Shown one piece after another: positions 27,080 through 35,559 of a DNA stretch of 64,000 nt. Source of the stretch: Planomonospora_B alba (GTDB taxonomy: Bacteria; Actinomycetota; Actinomycetes; Streptosporangiales; Streptosporangiaceae); assembly GCF_039534085.1 (NCBI RefSeq), contig NZ_BAAAUT010000011.1:62001-126000 (forward strand), written 5' to 3'. Below the pieces are notes generated by a model that made no database searches, had not been told where the DNA came from, and saw nothing but the letters and a program-made list of their open reading frames with translations. Within the stretch, counting starts at the first letter, position 1. Every line of letters begins with the position of its first letter. The position numbers and the translations under genes are program-made.

Positions 27080-28632
27080 TGCCCTGGCTCTCGATACTGA
27101 TGGCCGTGCCCGTGCTGGGCGCGGTGGGGGTGGCATGCCTCCCCAAGGGCAGCGACAAGCTCGCCAAGCAGCTCGCGCTGCTCGTCTCGCTGGTCGTGCT
27201 CGGCCTGACCGTCGCCATGGCGGTCCAGTTCAGCCCGGACGGCGAGCGCTTCCAGTTCACCGAGACCTACAGCTGGATCCCGGCCTTCGGCGTGAACTAC
27301 GGCGTCGGCGTGGACGGCATCGCCCTGGTGCTGATCGCGCTGTCGGCGGTCCTGGTGCCGGTCGTGGTCCTGGCCTCCTGGCACGACACCGACGGGCCCG
27401 CGCCCGACGGCAGGAGCGACGCCCCGGCGCCCAAGCGCTCCGCGAAGACCTACTTCGCGCTGCTGCTGGTGCTGGAGGCGATGATGATCGGCGTCTTCGC
27501 GGCGACCGACATCTTCCTGTTCTACGTGTTCTTCGAGGCCATGCTGATCCCGATGTACTTCATGATCGGGTCGTACGGCGGCGTGCAGCGGTCCTACGCG
27601 GCCGTGAAGTTCCTGCTCTACTCGCTCTTCGGCGGCCTGCTCATGCTGGTCGCGGTGATCGCGCTCTACGCGATCGCCGACAAGAACACCTTCATGTTCC
27701 CCGAGCTGGTCGGGGTCATCCAGGACCCGACCACGCAGAAGTGGCTGTTCGCCGGCTTCTTCATCGCGTTCGCGGTCAAGGCGCCGCTGTGGCCCTTCCA
27801 CACCTGGCTGCCCGACGCCGCCGCGCAGGCCCCGGCCGGCGCCGCCGTCCTGCTCGTGGGAGTGCTGGACAAGGTCGGCACGTACGGCATGCTCCGCTTC
27901 TGCCTGGAGCTGTTCCCGGACGCGTCGAAGTCCTTCGCGATCCCGGTGATCGTGCTGTCGGTGATCGGCATCATCTACGGCGCCGTCGTGGCCATCGGCC
28001 AGACCGACATGAAGCGCCTGATCGCCTACACCTCGATCTCGCACTTCGGCTTCATCGCGCTGGGCGTCTTCGCGATGACGCAGAACGCGCAGGCCGGCGC
28101 CACGCTCTACATGGTCAACCACGGCTTCTCGACCGGCGCGCTCTTCCTGATCGCCGGGTTCCTGATCCACCGCCGCGGTTCGGCCCGGATCGCCGACTAC
28201 GGCGGCGTGCAGAAGGTCGCCCCGCTGCTCGCGGGCGCCTTCCTGATCGCCGGCCTGTCCAGCCTCGCCCTGCCCGGCCTGTCCTCGTTCGTCAGCGAGT
28301 TCATGGTCATGATCGGCACCTACGAGCGGTACGCGGTCCCGGCGATCATCGGTGCGATCGGCGTGATCCTGGCGGCCATCTACATCCTGTGGATGTACAA
28401 GCGCATGATGAACGGGCCCACCGCCGACGCGGTCAAGGGCTTCGCCGACCTCAACGGCCGGGAGATCGCGGTGGTGGCCCCGCTCATCGCCCTGATCATC
28501 GCCCTCGGGTTCTTCCCCAAGCCGCTGCTCGACGTGATCAACCCCGCGGTGGACAAGACGCTGACCAACGCCCAGGTGTCGGACAAGCAGCCGGCTCCCA
28601 CCGTCGCTGAGAAGAAGGGGTCCGGCCAGTGA
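27079..28632 (+). CDS. nuoM: NADH-quinone oxidoreductase subunit M
   Basis: A 517-residue antiporter-like proton-pumping subunit. Landmarks: FFEAMLIPMYFMIGSYGG (Glu of helix 5), FAVKAPLWPFHTWLPDAA and TDMKRLIAYTSISHFGF (conserved Lys and His). The start ATG overlaps the nuoL stop and the end overlaps nuoN by 4 nt. A short polar insertion (HDTDGPAPDGRSDAPAPKR) separates helices 3 and 4. Confidence 0.97.
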   Translation: MPWLSILMAVPVLGAVGVACLPKGSDKLAKQLALLVSLVVLGLTVAMAVQFSPDGERFQFTETYSWIPAFGVNYGVGVDGIALVLIALSAVLVPVVVLASWHDTDGPAPDGRSDAPAPKRSAKTYFALLLVLEAMMIGVFAATDIFLFYVFFEAMLIPMYFMIGSYGGVQRSYAAVKFLLYSLFGGLLMLVAVIALYAIADKNTFMFPELVGVIQDPTTQKWLFAGFFIAFAVKAPLWPFHTWLPDAAAQAPAGAAVLLVGVLDKVGTYGMLRFCLELFPDASKSFAIPVIVLSVIGIIYGAVVAIGQTDMKRLIAYTSISHFGFIALGVFAMTQNAQAGATLYMVNHGFSTGALFLIAGFLIHRRGSARIADYGGVQKVAPLLAGAFLIAGLSSLALPGLSSFVSEFMVMIGTYERYAVPAIIGAIGVILAAIYILWMYKRMMNGPTADAVKGFADLNGREIAVVAPLIALIIALGFFPKPLLDVINPAVDKTLTNAQVSDKQPAPTVAEKKGSGQ

Positions 28633-30182
28633 ACAACATCACGGCGCCGACGATCGAATACGCCCTGCTCGCGCCGATGCTGCTCGTCTTCGGCGCGGCG
28701 ATCGTCGGCGTGCTGGTCGAGGCGTTCGCCCCGCGCTACCTGCGCCGCTCGGTCCACGTGCCGCTGACGCTGCTGGCGCTGGCCGGCGCGTTCGTCCTGA
28801 CGATCCTCCAGGTCGTCCGGGAGGGCGTGCCGACCGAGCCCGCGGCCATGGGCGCGGTCGCGGCGGACGGGCCCGCCCTGTTCATCTGGGGCGTCATCCT
28901 CGTCCTGGCGATCGTCAGCACGCTGCTCGTCAACGACGAGGACCAGTTCGTCGCGCAGGCGGCGGCCGTACCGGGGAGCACCGACGAGGAGGAGGCGGTC
29001 CGCAGCGGATACGCCCAGACCGAGGTCTACCCGCTGCTGCTGTTCTCCGTCGGCGGCATGATGCTCTTCCCCGCGGCCAACGACCTGCTGGTCATGTTCG
29101 TGGCCCTGGAAGTGCTCTCCCTGCCGCTGTACCTGCTCTGCGGCCTGGCCCGGCACCGCCGCCTGCTCTCGCAGGAGGCCTCGCTCAAGTACTTCCTGCT
29201 CGGCTCGTTCTCCTCGGCGATCTTCCTGTACGGCATGGCCATGACGTACGGCTACGCCGGCACGCTCGACCTGAACGGCATCAGGGGGGCGCTGGCCACG
29301 GTCGCCGGCCAGGACACGCTGCTGTACATCGGCGTCGCGCTGCTCGGCGTCGGCCTGCTGTTCAAGATCGGCGCGGCGCCGTTCCAGATGTGGAAGCCCG
29401 ACGTCTACCAGGGCGCGCCCACCGCGATCACCGCCCTGATGGCCTCCACGGTCCTGGTCTCCGCCTTCGGCGCGACGCTGCGGGTCTTCTGGGTCGCCCT
29501 GGGCAACCTGGACTGGGACTGGCGTCCGGTCATGTGGGGCGTCGCGATCCTGACCATGGTCGTCGGCGCGATCCTGGCGATCACCCAGACCGAGATCAAG
29601 CGCATGCTGGCCTACTCGTCGATCGCGCACGCGGGCTTCATCCTCACCGGCGTGATCGCGACGGGCGACTTCGCGCAGAACCAGGCCGCGCTCTCCGGGA
29701 TCCTGTTCTACCTGGCGGCGTACGGCTTCACCACGGTCGGCGCCTTCGCGGTGGCGACCATGGTCCGCGAGGCGGGCGGCGAGGCCGGGCACCTGTCCCG
29801 GTGGGCCGGTCTCGGCAAGCGGGCCCCGGTGCTGGCGGGCATCTTCGCGTTCTTCCTGCTCGCCTTCGCCGGCATCCCGCTGACGAGCGGCTTCTTCGGC
29901 AAGTACGCGGTCTTCGCGGCCGCGTACGCGGGCGGCGCGCTGCCGCTGGTCATCGTGGGCGTCGTGACCTCGGCGATCGCCGCGTTCTTCTACGTCCGCG
30001 TGATCGTGCTGATGTTCTTCAGCGAGCCCGCCGCCGACGGCCCGACCATCGCCACGCCCTCAGCGGCCACCTCGGCTGTGATCGCTCTGGCGGCGGCGGC
30101 TACCGTAGTCCTGGGAGTCTTCCCCCAGCCGGTGCTCGACCTGGCTGGCGAGGCGGCTTCCGCCCTGTTCATCCTCCGCTAG
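28629..30182 (+). CDS. nuoN: NADH-quinone oxidoreductase subunit N
   Basis: A 517-residue antiporter-like subunit, last of the nuo operon. Landmarks: VALEVLSLPLYLLCGLARH, KIGAAPFQMWKPDVYQGAP and TEIKRMLAYSSIAHAGFIL. GTG start in a GTGA overlap with nuoM. The next gene, the prenyl synthase, begins 14 bp after the stop and is probably co-transcribed. Confidence 0.97.
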   Translation: MNNITAPTIEYALLAPMLLVFGAAIVGVLVEAFAPRYLRRSVHVPLTLLALAGAFVLTILQVVREGVPTEPAAMGAVAADGPALFIWGVILVLAIVSTLLVNDEDQFVAQAAAVPGSTDEEEAVRSGYAQTEVYPLLLFSVGGMMLFPAANDLLVMFVALEVLSLPLYLLCGLARHRRLLSQEASLKYFLLGSFSSAIFLYGMAMTYGYAGTLDLNGIRGALATVAGQDTLLYIGVALLGVGLLFKIGAAPFQMWKPDVYQGAPTAITALMASTVLVSAFGATLRVFWVALGNLDWDWRPVMWGVAILTMVVGAILAITQTEIKRMLAYSSIAHAGFILTGVIATGDFAQNQAALSGILFYLAAYGFTTVGAFAVATMVREAGGEAGHLSRWAGLGKRAPVLAGIFAFFLLAFAGIPLTSGFFGKYAVFAAAYAGGALPLVIVGVVTSAIAAFFYVRVIVLMFFSEPAADGPTIATPSAATSAVIALAAAATVVLGVFPQPVLDLAGEAASALFILR

Positions 30183-30196
30183 GAAGTTAGGACGTC

Positions 30197-31192
30197 ATGG
30201 CTGCGCCCCCGGTTGTCGATCTGCCGCTCGTCGACGAGAGGCTGGCGCAGGACCTGTCCACAGGCCTGGCCGAGGTGGAGAAGATGCTGCGGGCCTCGGT
30301 GGAGAGCGAGGACGCCTTCGTCACGGAGGCGTCCCGGCACCTCATCGAGGCCGGCGGCAAGCGGTTCCGGGCCATGCTCGTGCTCCTCGCCGCGCAGTTC
30401 GGCACGCCGACCGCCCCCGGGGTGATCCCCGGGGCCGTGGTCATCGAGCTGACCCACCTGGCGACGCTCTACCACGACGACGTCATGGACGAGGCCCCGG
30501 TCCGCCGGGGCTCGGCCTCGGCCAACGCCCGGTGGAACAACACCGTGGCGATCCTCACCGGCGACTACCTGTTCGCCCAGGCGTCGGAGATCCTCGCCGA
30601 CCTCGGCGCGGACATCATCCGCATCCAGGCCCAGACCTTCTCCCGCCTGGTCCGCGGCCAGATCCGCGAGACCATCGGCCCCCGCGACGGGGACGACCCG
30701 GTCCAGCACTACATCGACGTGCTGGCCGACAAGACCGGCTCCCTCATCGCCACCTCCGGCCGCTTCGGCGCGCTGCTCAGCGGCGCCTCGCCCGAGGTGG
30801 CCGACCGGCTCACCCGCGCCTGCGAGGCCATCGGCGTGGCCTGGCAGCTCGGCGACGACCTGCTGGACGTGGCCTCGGAGTCGGCCGAGTCCGGCAAGAC
30901 GCCCGGCACCGACCTGCGCGAGGGCATCCGCACGCTCCCGGTGCTCTACGTGCTCTCCGGCGACGACCCCGCCGACGCCCGCCTGCGCGAGCTGCTGTCC
31001 GGCCCGGTCGCCGAGGAGGACGTCGAGGAGGCGCTGACGCTGCTGCGGGCCAACCCGGCCATGGAGCGGGCCCGCGCCGAGCTGGTCGCCTGGGCCGACC
31101 GTGCCCGCGCCGACCTGGCGGAGCTGCCCGACATCCCGGCCCGGGCCGCCTATCTCGCCCTCTGCGACTACGTGGTCGAACGCTCCGGCTGA
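30197..31192 (+). CDS. Long-chain polyprenyl diphosphate synthase
   Basis: A 331-residue all-helical trans-prenyltransferase. The two aspartate-rich motifs are DDVMD (in TLYHDDVMDEAPVRRG, near residue 93) and GDDLLD (near residue 219). The GGKRFRAML segment precedes the first. Bulky residues just before the first motif set chain length; ATLYHDD is compatible with long-chain products. It most likely makes the isoprenoid tail for menaquinone (inference from position after nuoN and near menG). The exact chain length cannot be read here. Confidence 0.93.
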   Translation: MAAPPVVDLPLVDERLAQDLSTGLAEVEKMLRASVESEDAFVTEASRHLIEAGGKRFRAMLVLLAAQFGTPTAPGVIPGAVVIELTHLATLYHDDVMDEAPVRRGSASANARWNNTVAILTGDYLFAQASEILADLGADIIRIQAQTFSRLVRGQIRETIGPRDGDDPVQHYIDVLADKTGSLIATSGRFGALLSGASPEVADRLTRACEAIGVAWQLGDDLLDVASESAESGKTPGTDLREGIRTLPVLYVLSGDDPADARLRELLSGPVAEEDVEEALTLLRANPAMERARAELVAWADRARADLAELPDIPARAAYLALCDYVVERSG

Positions 31193-31270
31193 CCCCACTT
31201 CGTTGCGTGCGCATCTTTTGCAGCGGCAGGTAAGCTCGGGACCAGGTGCTCTGTCGCAAGGAGGCTCACG

Positions 31271-31687
31271 ATGACGTGGGACCGGTTCGCTCTGCTGCAC
31301 GCGCGGGTGGAGGCCGAGCTGGGCAAGGCGCTGCAGCGCGGCCACGGCCTGGGCCTGTCGGAGTACCGCGCGCTCAAGCAGCTCGCCGCCGCCCAGGAAG
31401 GCGAGCTGAGGATGCAGGAGCTCGCCGAGGCGGTCGGGCTGAACCAGAGCTCGGTGACCCGCCTCATCGCCCGCCTGGAGGAGGCCGGGCTGACCCGCCG
31501 CGACCTGTGCGCGGCCGACCGCCGCGGCGTCTACTCGGTGATCACGCAGGAGGGGCGGACCCGGCTGGCGGAGGCCTCGTCCACCTACGAGCGCTCCCTG
31601 GAGGCCGCCCTGGACCGCGCCGGGGCCGACCCCGCCCTGCACGAGCTGGTCGAGGCCGTGCGCGGACCGGCGACCGTACGGCGCTGA
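31271..31687 (+). CDS. MarR-family transcriptional regulator
   Basis: A 138-residue winged-helix regulator. The recognition helix lies in LAEAVGLNQSSVTRLIARLE and the wing in TRRDLCAADRRGVYSVIT. AAGGAGG sits 7 nt before the ATG, and TAAGCT at 31231-31236 is a likely -10. Targets are not evident; it may be autoregulatory. Confidence 0.92.
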   Translation: MTWDRFALLHARVEAELGKALQRGHGLGLSEYRALKQLAAAQEGELRMQELAEAVGLNQSSVTRLIARLEEAGLTRRDLCAADRRGVYSVITQEGRTRLAEASSTYERSLEAALDRAGADPALHELVEAVRGPATVRR

Positions 31688-31824
31688 GCCGGCCGTAGGG
31701 CACCGGGGCGACCGTACGGCGCGGACGGGCCGCGCGGCGCCGGGACGGCCGCGAGATGCCGGGGCGGCCGCCCGGTCAGGGAGGGCAGGCCGGTCAGGGA
31801 GAGCAGTCCGGACGTCGCAGGAGG
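31688..31824. other. Short intergenic region after the MarR gene
   Basis: 137 bp between convergent MarR and sigma factor genes, made of repeated ACGGCGCGGA/GCCGGGACGG-like words. No clear hairpin with strong symmetry and no gene is seen. Confidence 0.5.
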
Positions 31825-33099
31825 TCACCGGACGTCCGAGCCGGAGCGCTCGGCCGCGTGCAGCCGGCGCCGCAGGTGCGCCCGCTCGGGCTCGGTGCCG
31901 GCCAGGCCGATCGCCTCCCGGTAGGCCGCCGCGGCCTCGGGGAAGCGGCCGAGCCGGCACAGCAGATCCGCCCGGGCGGCCGGATACGGGTGGTGGCCCC
32001 GCAGCAGGGGCTCGCCGGCCAGGCCGTCGAGCAGCGCCAGACCCGCCGCCGGGCCGTCGCGCATCGCCACCGCCACCGCCCGGTTCAGCGCCACGACCGG
32101 GGACGGCGCCAGCGCCAGCAGCACGTCGTAGAGCGCCACGATCTGCGGCCAGTCGGTGCTCCCGACGTCGGCGGCCTCGTCGTGCAGCGCGGCGATCGCC
32201 GCCTGCACGCCGTACGGGCCGGGCGGGCCGCCGCGCAGCGCCGCGGGCACCAGGGCCAGGCCCTCGCCGATCATCTCCCGGTCCCAGCGGCTGCGGTCCT
32301 GGTCCTCCAGCAGCACCAGGGAGCCGTCCGGGCCGGTCCGGGCGGCGCGCCGCGCGTGGACCAGCAGCATCAGGGCGAGCAGCCCGGCGACCTCCCGCTC
32401 GGCGGGCAGCAGCCGGTGCAGGATCCGCGCCAGCCGCACGGCCTCCTCCGCCAGGTCCGGCCGCTGCAGATCCGCTCCGGAACTGGCCGCGTACCCCTCC
32501 GTGAAGACGGAGTACAGGACCTGGAGCACCCCCGGCAGGCGCCCGGGCAGCTCGTCGGCGCCGGGCACCCGGAACGGGATGCGGGCCTGGCGGATCTTCT
32601 TCTTGGCCCGCACGATCCGCTGGGCCATCGTCGCCTGCGGGACGAGGAAGGCCCGCGCGACCTCCGGCGTCGTCAGCCCCGCCAGGCAGCGCAGGGTCAG
32701 CGCCACCCGGTCGTCGGCGGCCAGGGCCAGGTGGGCGCAGGTGAAGAACAGCTGCAGCCGCTCGTCGGGCAGGGCGCCACCGGCCTCCGGAGGCGGGCCG
32801 GGCCCGGCCCGCTCCGCCTCCACCTGCATGAGGGCGAGCCGGGCGGCGTACGCCTGGTCCCGGCGCAGCCGGTCGACGGCCCTGCGCCGGGCCGTCGTCA
32901 GCAGCCAGGCGCCGGGCCTGTCCGGCACGCCCTCCACCGGCCAGTGCGCCAGCGCCGCCTCGATCGCCTCGGAGGCGACCTCCTCGGCCAGGTCGAGGTC
33001 GCGGAAACGGCTCACGAGGGAGGCGAGCAGCCGGCCGTACTCCTCGCGGAACACCGCCTCCACCGCCCCGCCCGCACCGGTTCCCCTGCGGTCCGGCAT
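31825..33099 (-). CDS. ECF42-type RNA polymerase sigma factor with C-terminal TPR-like extension
   Basis: A 424-residue ECF sigma factor. Region 2 is in the first ~85 residues (LAEEVASEAIEAALAHWP, then RPGAWLLTTARRRAVDRLRR). Region 4 follows near 110-175 (DDRVALTLRCLAGLTTPEVARAFL). The ~230-residue C-terminal extension with DUF6596-like helices and paired TPR-like helices is diagnostic of ECF42 and has no anti-sigma partner. The gene directly upstream encodes the DGPF/YciI protein that is the family's usual neighbour and target. Start ATG 33099 has GAGGAGGG 6 nt upstream. Confidence 0.92.
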   Translation of the reverse strand: MPDRRGTGAGGAVEAVFREEYGRLLASLVSRFRDLDLAEEVASEAIEAALAHWPVEGVPDRPGAWLLTTARRRAVDRLRRDQAYAARLALMQVEAERAGPGPPPEAGGALPDERLQLFFTCAHLALAADDRVALTLRCLAGLTTPEVARAFLVPQATMAQRIVRAKKKIRQARIPFRVPGADELPGRLPGVLQVLYSVFTEGYAASSGADLQRPDLAEEAVRLARILHRLLPAEREVAGLLALMLLVHARRAARTGPDGSLVLLEDQDRSRWDREMIGEGLALVPAALRGGPPGPYGVQAAIAALHDEAADVGSTDWPQIVALYDVLLALAPSPVVALNRAVAVAMRDGPAAGLALLDGLAGEPLLRGHHPYPAARADLLCRLGRFPEAAAAYREAIGLAGTEPERAHLRRRLHAAERSGSDVR

Positions 33100-33125
33100 C
33101 GTCGCCCTCCTCGCCGGTCTCTCCG

Positions 33126-33476
33126 TCAGGCCCCGAAGTCGGCGACCGGCCGCACCACGACCGCCCCGCTGCCGCGCGCGCCGGGGCAGCGGGCCGCCCA
33201 GTCGAGCGCGGCGTCGAGGTCCGGCACGTCGATGACGTAGAAGCCGCCGAGGACCTCGCGCGTCTCGGCGAACGGCCCGTCCGTGACGCTCCGCTCGCCG
33301 TCCGGGCCGACCCGGACCGTGGTGGCGGTCACCAGGTCCGCCAGTGACTCGCCCGAGACGTAGATCCCGGCGTCCCGCACGGCCTTGTCGTAGGACATCC
33401 AGTCCTCGACGGTGCACTCCGCGGCGGCGCCGTTCCCGTCGATCGCACCGGCCTGGATGAGCAGCATGTACTTCAT
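33126..33476 (-). CDS. YciI/DGPF-domain protein
   Basis: A 116-residue ferredoxin-like alpha/beta-barrel protein with the family's DGPFAETREVLGGFYVID motif. Biochemical function is not established; in many actinobacteria such proteins are made under the control of an adjacent ECF42 sigma factor, encoded here 26 bp downstream. ATG 33476 has an AAGAGG site. The 5' leader of about 55-60 nt carries a perfect palindrome. Confidence 0.92.
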   Translation of the reverse strand: MKYMLLIQAGAIDGNGAAAECTVEDWMSYDKAVRDAGIYVSGESLADLVTATTVRVGPDGERSVTDGPFAETREVLGGFYVIDVPDLDAALDWAARCPGARGSGAVVVRPVADFGA

Positions 33477-33508
33477 GGTCCGCCTCTTTCCGCGTCCTGT
33501 CGTGTCCC

Positions 33509-33528
33509 CGTACGGCGCTCGCCGTACG
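33509..33528. repeat. Palindrome in the leader of the YciI gene
   Basis: CGTACGGCG-CT-CGCCGTACG, 9-bp perfect arms with a 2-bp centre. It is placed between the predicted ECF42 promoter and the start codon, so it could be an operator or, in RNA, a hairpin. Confidence 0.6.
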
Positions 33529-33535
33529 TCATGAC

Positions 33536-33562
33536 GACGAACGGGACCCGGCCGGATCGACA
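33536..33562 (-). promoter_or_regulatory. Candidate ECF42-dependent promoter
   Basis: On the minus strand TGTCGA (33562-33557) is followed after exactly 17 bp by CGTC (33539-33536), upstream of the YciI/DGPF gene. As I recall the work on Streptomyces ECF42, its promoters have TGTCGA at -35 and a CGTC-like -10, so this looks like a self-recognised promoter. Confidence 0.6.
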
Positions 33563-33722
33563 GCACCCGTGGAGATTTCTTCCGGGAACGGACACGGTAT
33601 CCGCACCGGCCTCGGCACGGCCTTCGGAGAGCGGCGCATGACCCGTCTGGTTCCGGCTGCTCCCGTCCGGTTCCGCCCGGTCCCTGCCGGGAACGGGCGG
33701 GAGGCGGCCGGGGGAGGGAGAC

Positions 33723-34634
33723 TCAGACGGTGGCGGGCTCCAGCCGCTCCGCGCGGCGGGCGGCGTGCGCGGTGCGCAGGCTGTCCCAGGTGAAGACCGA
33801 CAGCGCCAGCCAGACGATGGCGAACCCGATCCAGCGGCTGGCCGGCATCACCTCGTGGGCGATGAACACGCCGCAGAGGAACTGCAGCACCGGGGCGATG
33901 TACTGCAGCAGGCCGATCGTGGTGAGCGGGACGCGGATCGCGGCGGCGGAGAAGCAGAGCAGCGGGACCGCGGTGACCACGCCCGATCCGGCCAGCAGCA
34001 GCGCGTGCCCGGCTCCCGCGCCGCCGAAGGTGCCGGTGCCCTGGAAGGTCAGGTAGCCGATGTAGCCGAGCGCCGGGAGCAGCAGGACGAGCGTCTCGAC
34101 GGCCATGCTCTCCGCCGGGCCGACCTGCGCGACCTTCTTGGCCAGGCCGTAGGTGCCGAAGCTGGCGGCCAGCACCAGCGCGATCCACGGCAGCCGGCCG
34201 TAGTCGACGGTGAGCACCACGACCGCCAGACCGCCGAGCCCGACCGCGGCCCACTGCAGCGGGCGCAGCCGCTCCTTGAGCAGCACGACGCCGAACAGCA
34301 CGCTGACCAGGGGGTTGATGAAGTAGCCGAGTGCGCTCTCCACGACGTGCCCGGTGTTGACGGCGTAGATGTAGACACCCCAGTTGGCGGTGATGATCAG
34401 CGCGGCGAGGGTCAACAGGGCGAGCTTGCGCGGGGTGCGCAGGAGCTCGCGGACCCAGGACCAGTGCCGCCGGACGACGAGGATCGCGACGACGGTGACG
34501 AGCGACCACGCCATGCGGTGGGCCAGGATCTCCAGCGCGCTGGAGGGCTTCAGAAGCGGCCAGTACAGCGGGAACAGGCCCCACATGCTGTAGGCGGCGA
34601 TGCCGTACAGGACTCCACGGCGTGATTCAGGCAT
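33723..34634 (-). CDS. rarD: EamA/DMT-family transporter, RarD-like
   Basis: A 303-residue permease with ten hydrophobic helices in two EamA repeats, the RarD subgroup. Landmarks: GIAAYSMWGLFPLYWPLLK at the N-terminus and NTGHVVESALGYFINPLVSV mid-protein. RarD was named from a chloramphenicol-sensitivity phenotype; substrate is unknown. Its promoter is unusually clear (see 34642-34670). Confidence 0.93.
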   Translation of the reverse strand: MPESRRGVLYGIAAYSMWGLFPLYWPLLKPSSALEILAHRMAWSLVTVVAILVVRRHWSWVRELLRTPRKLALLTLAALIITANWGVYIYAVNTGHVVESALGYFINPLVSVLFGVVLLKERLRPLQWAAVGLGGLAVVVLTVDYGRLPWIALVLAASFGTYGLAKKVAQVGPAESMAVETLVLLLPALGYIGYLTFQGTGTFGGAGAGHALLLAGSGVVTAVPLLCFSAAAIRVPLTTIGLLQYIAPVLQFLCGVFIAHEVMPASRWIGFAIVWLALSVFTWDSLRTAHAARRAERLEPATV

Positions 34635-34641
34635 GTCCTCT

Positions 34642-34670
34642 ATTTTGACTACTTACGGGGTTTAATACAA
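34642..34670 (-). promoter_or_regulatory. AT-rich promoter of the RarD-like gene
   Basis: On the minus strand TTGTAT (34670-34665), a 17-bp spacer, CAAAAT (34647-34642), then 7 nt to the ATG at 34634. This predicts a leaderless transcript. The surrounding ~65 bp are strikingly AT-rich for this genome. Confidence 0.55.
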
Positions 34671-34779
34671 TTTAGTTGCGCTCTCTCGATCATTAAGCAG
34701 GGCTAACGGGAACACGGCGGCCGGGTACGCGGTTGAGCAGAGCGGACAAGGCCACGCAAGGCCGGAGAAGGAGGATCCG

Positions 34780-35466
34780 ATGGGCTGGCTCTTCGGCAGG
34801 GACAAGACGTCCATGGTCTCCCCGCAGGACGCGCTCCCCGGGCGGGAGACGCGCATGCCGGTGCCCGGGCGGCACATGGTCCTCGACGCCCCCCTCGCCC
34901 CGCCGTACCCCGAGGGGACGCAGGTCGCCGAGTTCGGCCTGGGCTGCTTCTGGGGCGCCGAGCGGAAGTTCTGGCAGACCCCCGGCGTCGTGTCCACCGC
35001 GGTCGGCTACGCGGGCGGATACACCCCCAACCCGACCTACGAGGAGGTCTGCACCGGGCTGACCGGGCACGCCGAGGTCGTCCGGGTCGTCTTCGACCCC
35101 GCGAAGACCTCCTACGAGGAACTGCTGCGGGTCTTCTGGGAGAACCACGACCCCACCCAGGGCATGCGCCAGGGCAACGACATCGGCACGCAGTACCGCT
35201 CGGCGGTCTACTTCCACTCCCCGGAACAGGAGAAGGCCGCCCTGGCCTCCCGCGACGCCTACCAGAAGGTCCTCACCGAGGCCGGGCACGGCTCCATCAC
35301 CACCGAGATCGCCCCGGCCGGTGAGCTGTACTTCGCCGAGGAGTACCACCAGCAGTACCTGTACAAGAACCCCGGCGGCTACTGCGGGATCGGCGGCACC
35401 AACGTCAAGCTGGGTGACCCGTCCCAGTGGTCCTGCCCGACGGGCCTGATGTCGGCGGATGAGTAG
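34780..35466 (+). CDS. msrA: Peptide-methionine (S)-S-oxide reductase
   Basis: A 228-residue enzyme that reduces methionine-S-sulfoxide in oxidised proteins. The catalytic cysteine is Cys56 in FGLGCFWGAERKFW. GYAGGYTPNPTYEEVCTG, HDPTQGMRQGNDIGTQYRS and the C-terminal GYCGIGGTNV (recycling cysteine) confirm the family. An N-terminal ~45-residue extension and the last ~12 residues are typical of actinobacterial MsrA. GGAGAAGGAGG precedes the ATG. Confidence 0.97.
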   Translation: MGWLFGRDKTSMVSPQDALPGRETRMPVPGRHMVLDAPLAPPYPEGTQVAEFGLGCFWGAERKFWQTPGVVSTAVGYAGGYTPNPTYEEVCTGLTGHAEVVRVVFDPAKTSYEELLRVFWENHDPTQGMRQGNDIGTQYRSAVYFHSPEQEKAALASRDAYQKVLTEAGHGSITTEIAPAGELYFAEEYHQQYLYKNPGGYCGIGGTNVKLGDPSQWSCPTGLMSADE

Positions 35467-35559
35467 ACGCGACTCCGGGCCGTAAGAGCTGATCTTCCTT
35501 CCGTCCGGTTCACCTGATCAAATGGACGACCTAGCGTTTTCCGGTCAGATGGGGGTCAG

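Noticed and set aside
25094..27136. Very long open frame on the minus strand opposite nuoL
   Set aside because: His/Gln/Arg/Asp-rich composition shadow of a highly conserved gene; similar antisense frames occur opposite most nuo genes. High GC keeps stop codons rare.
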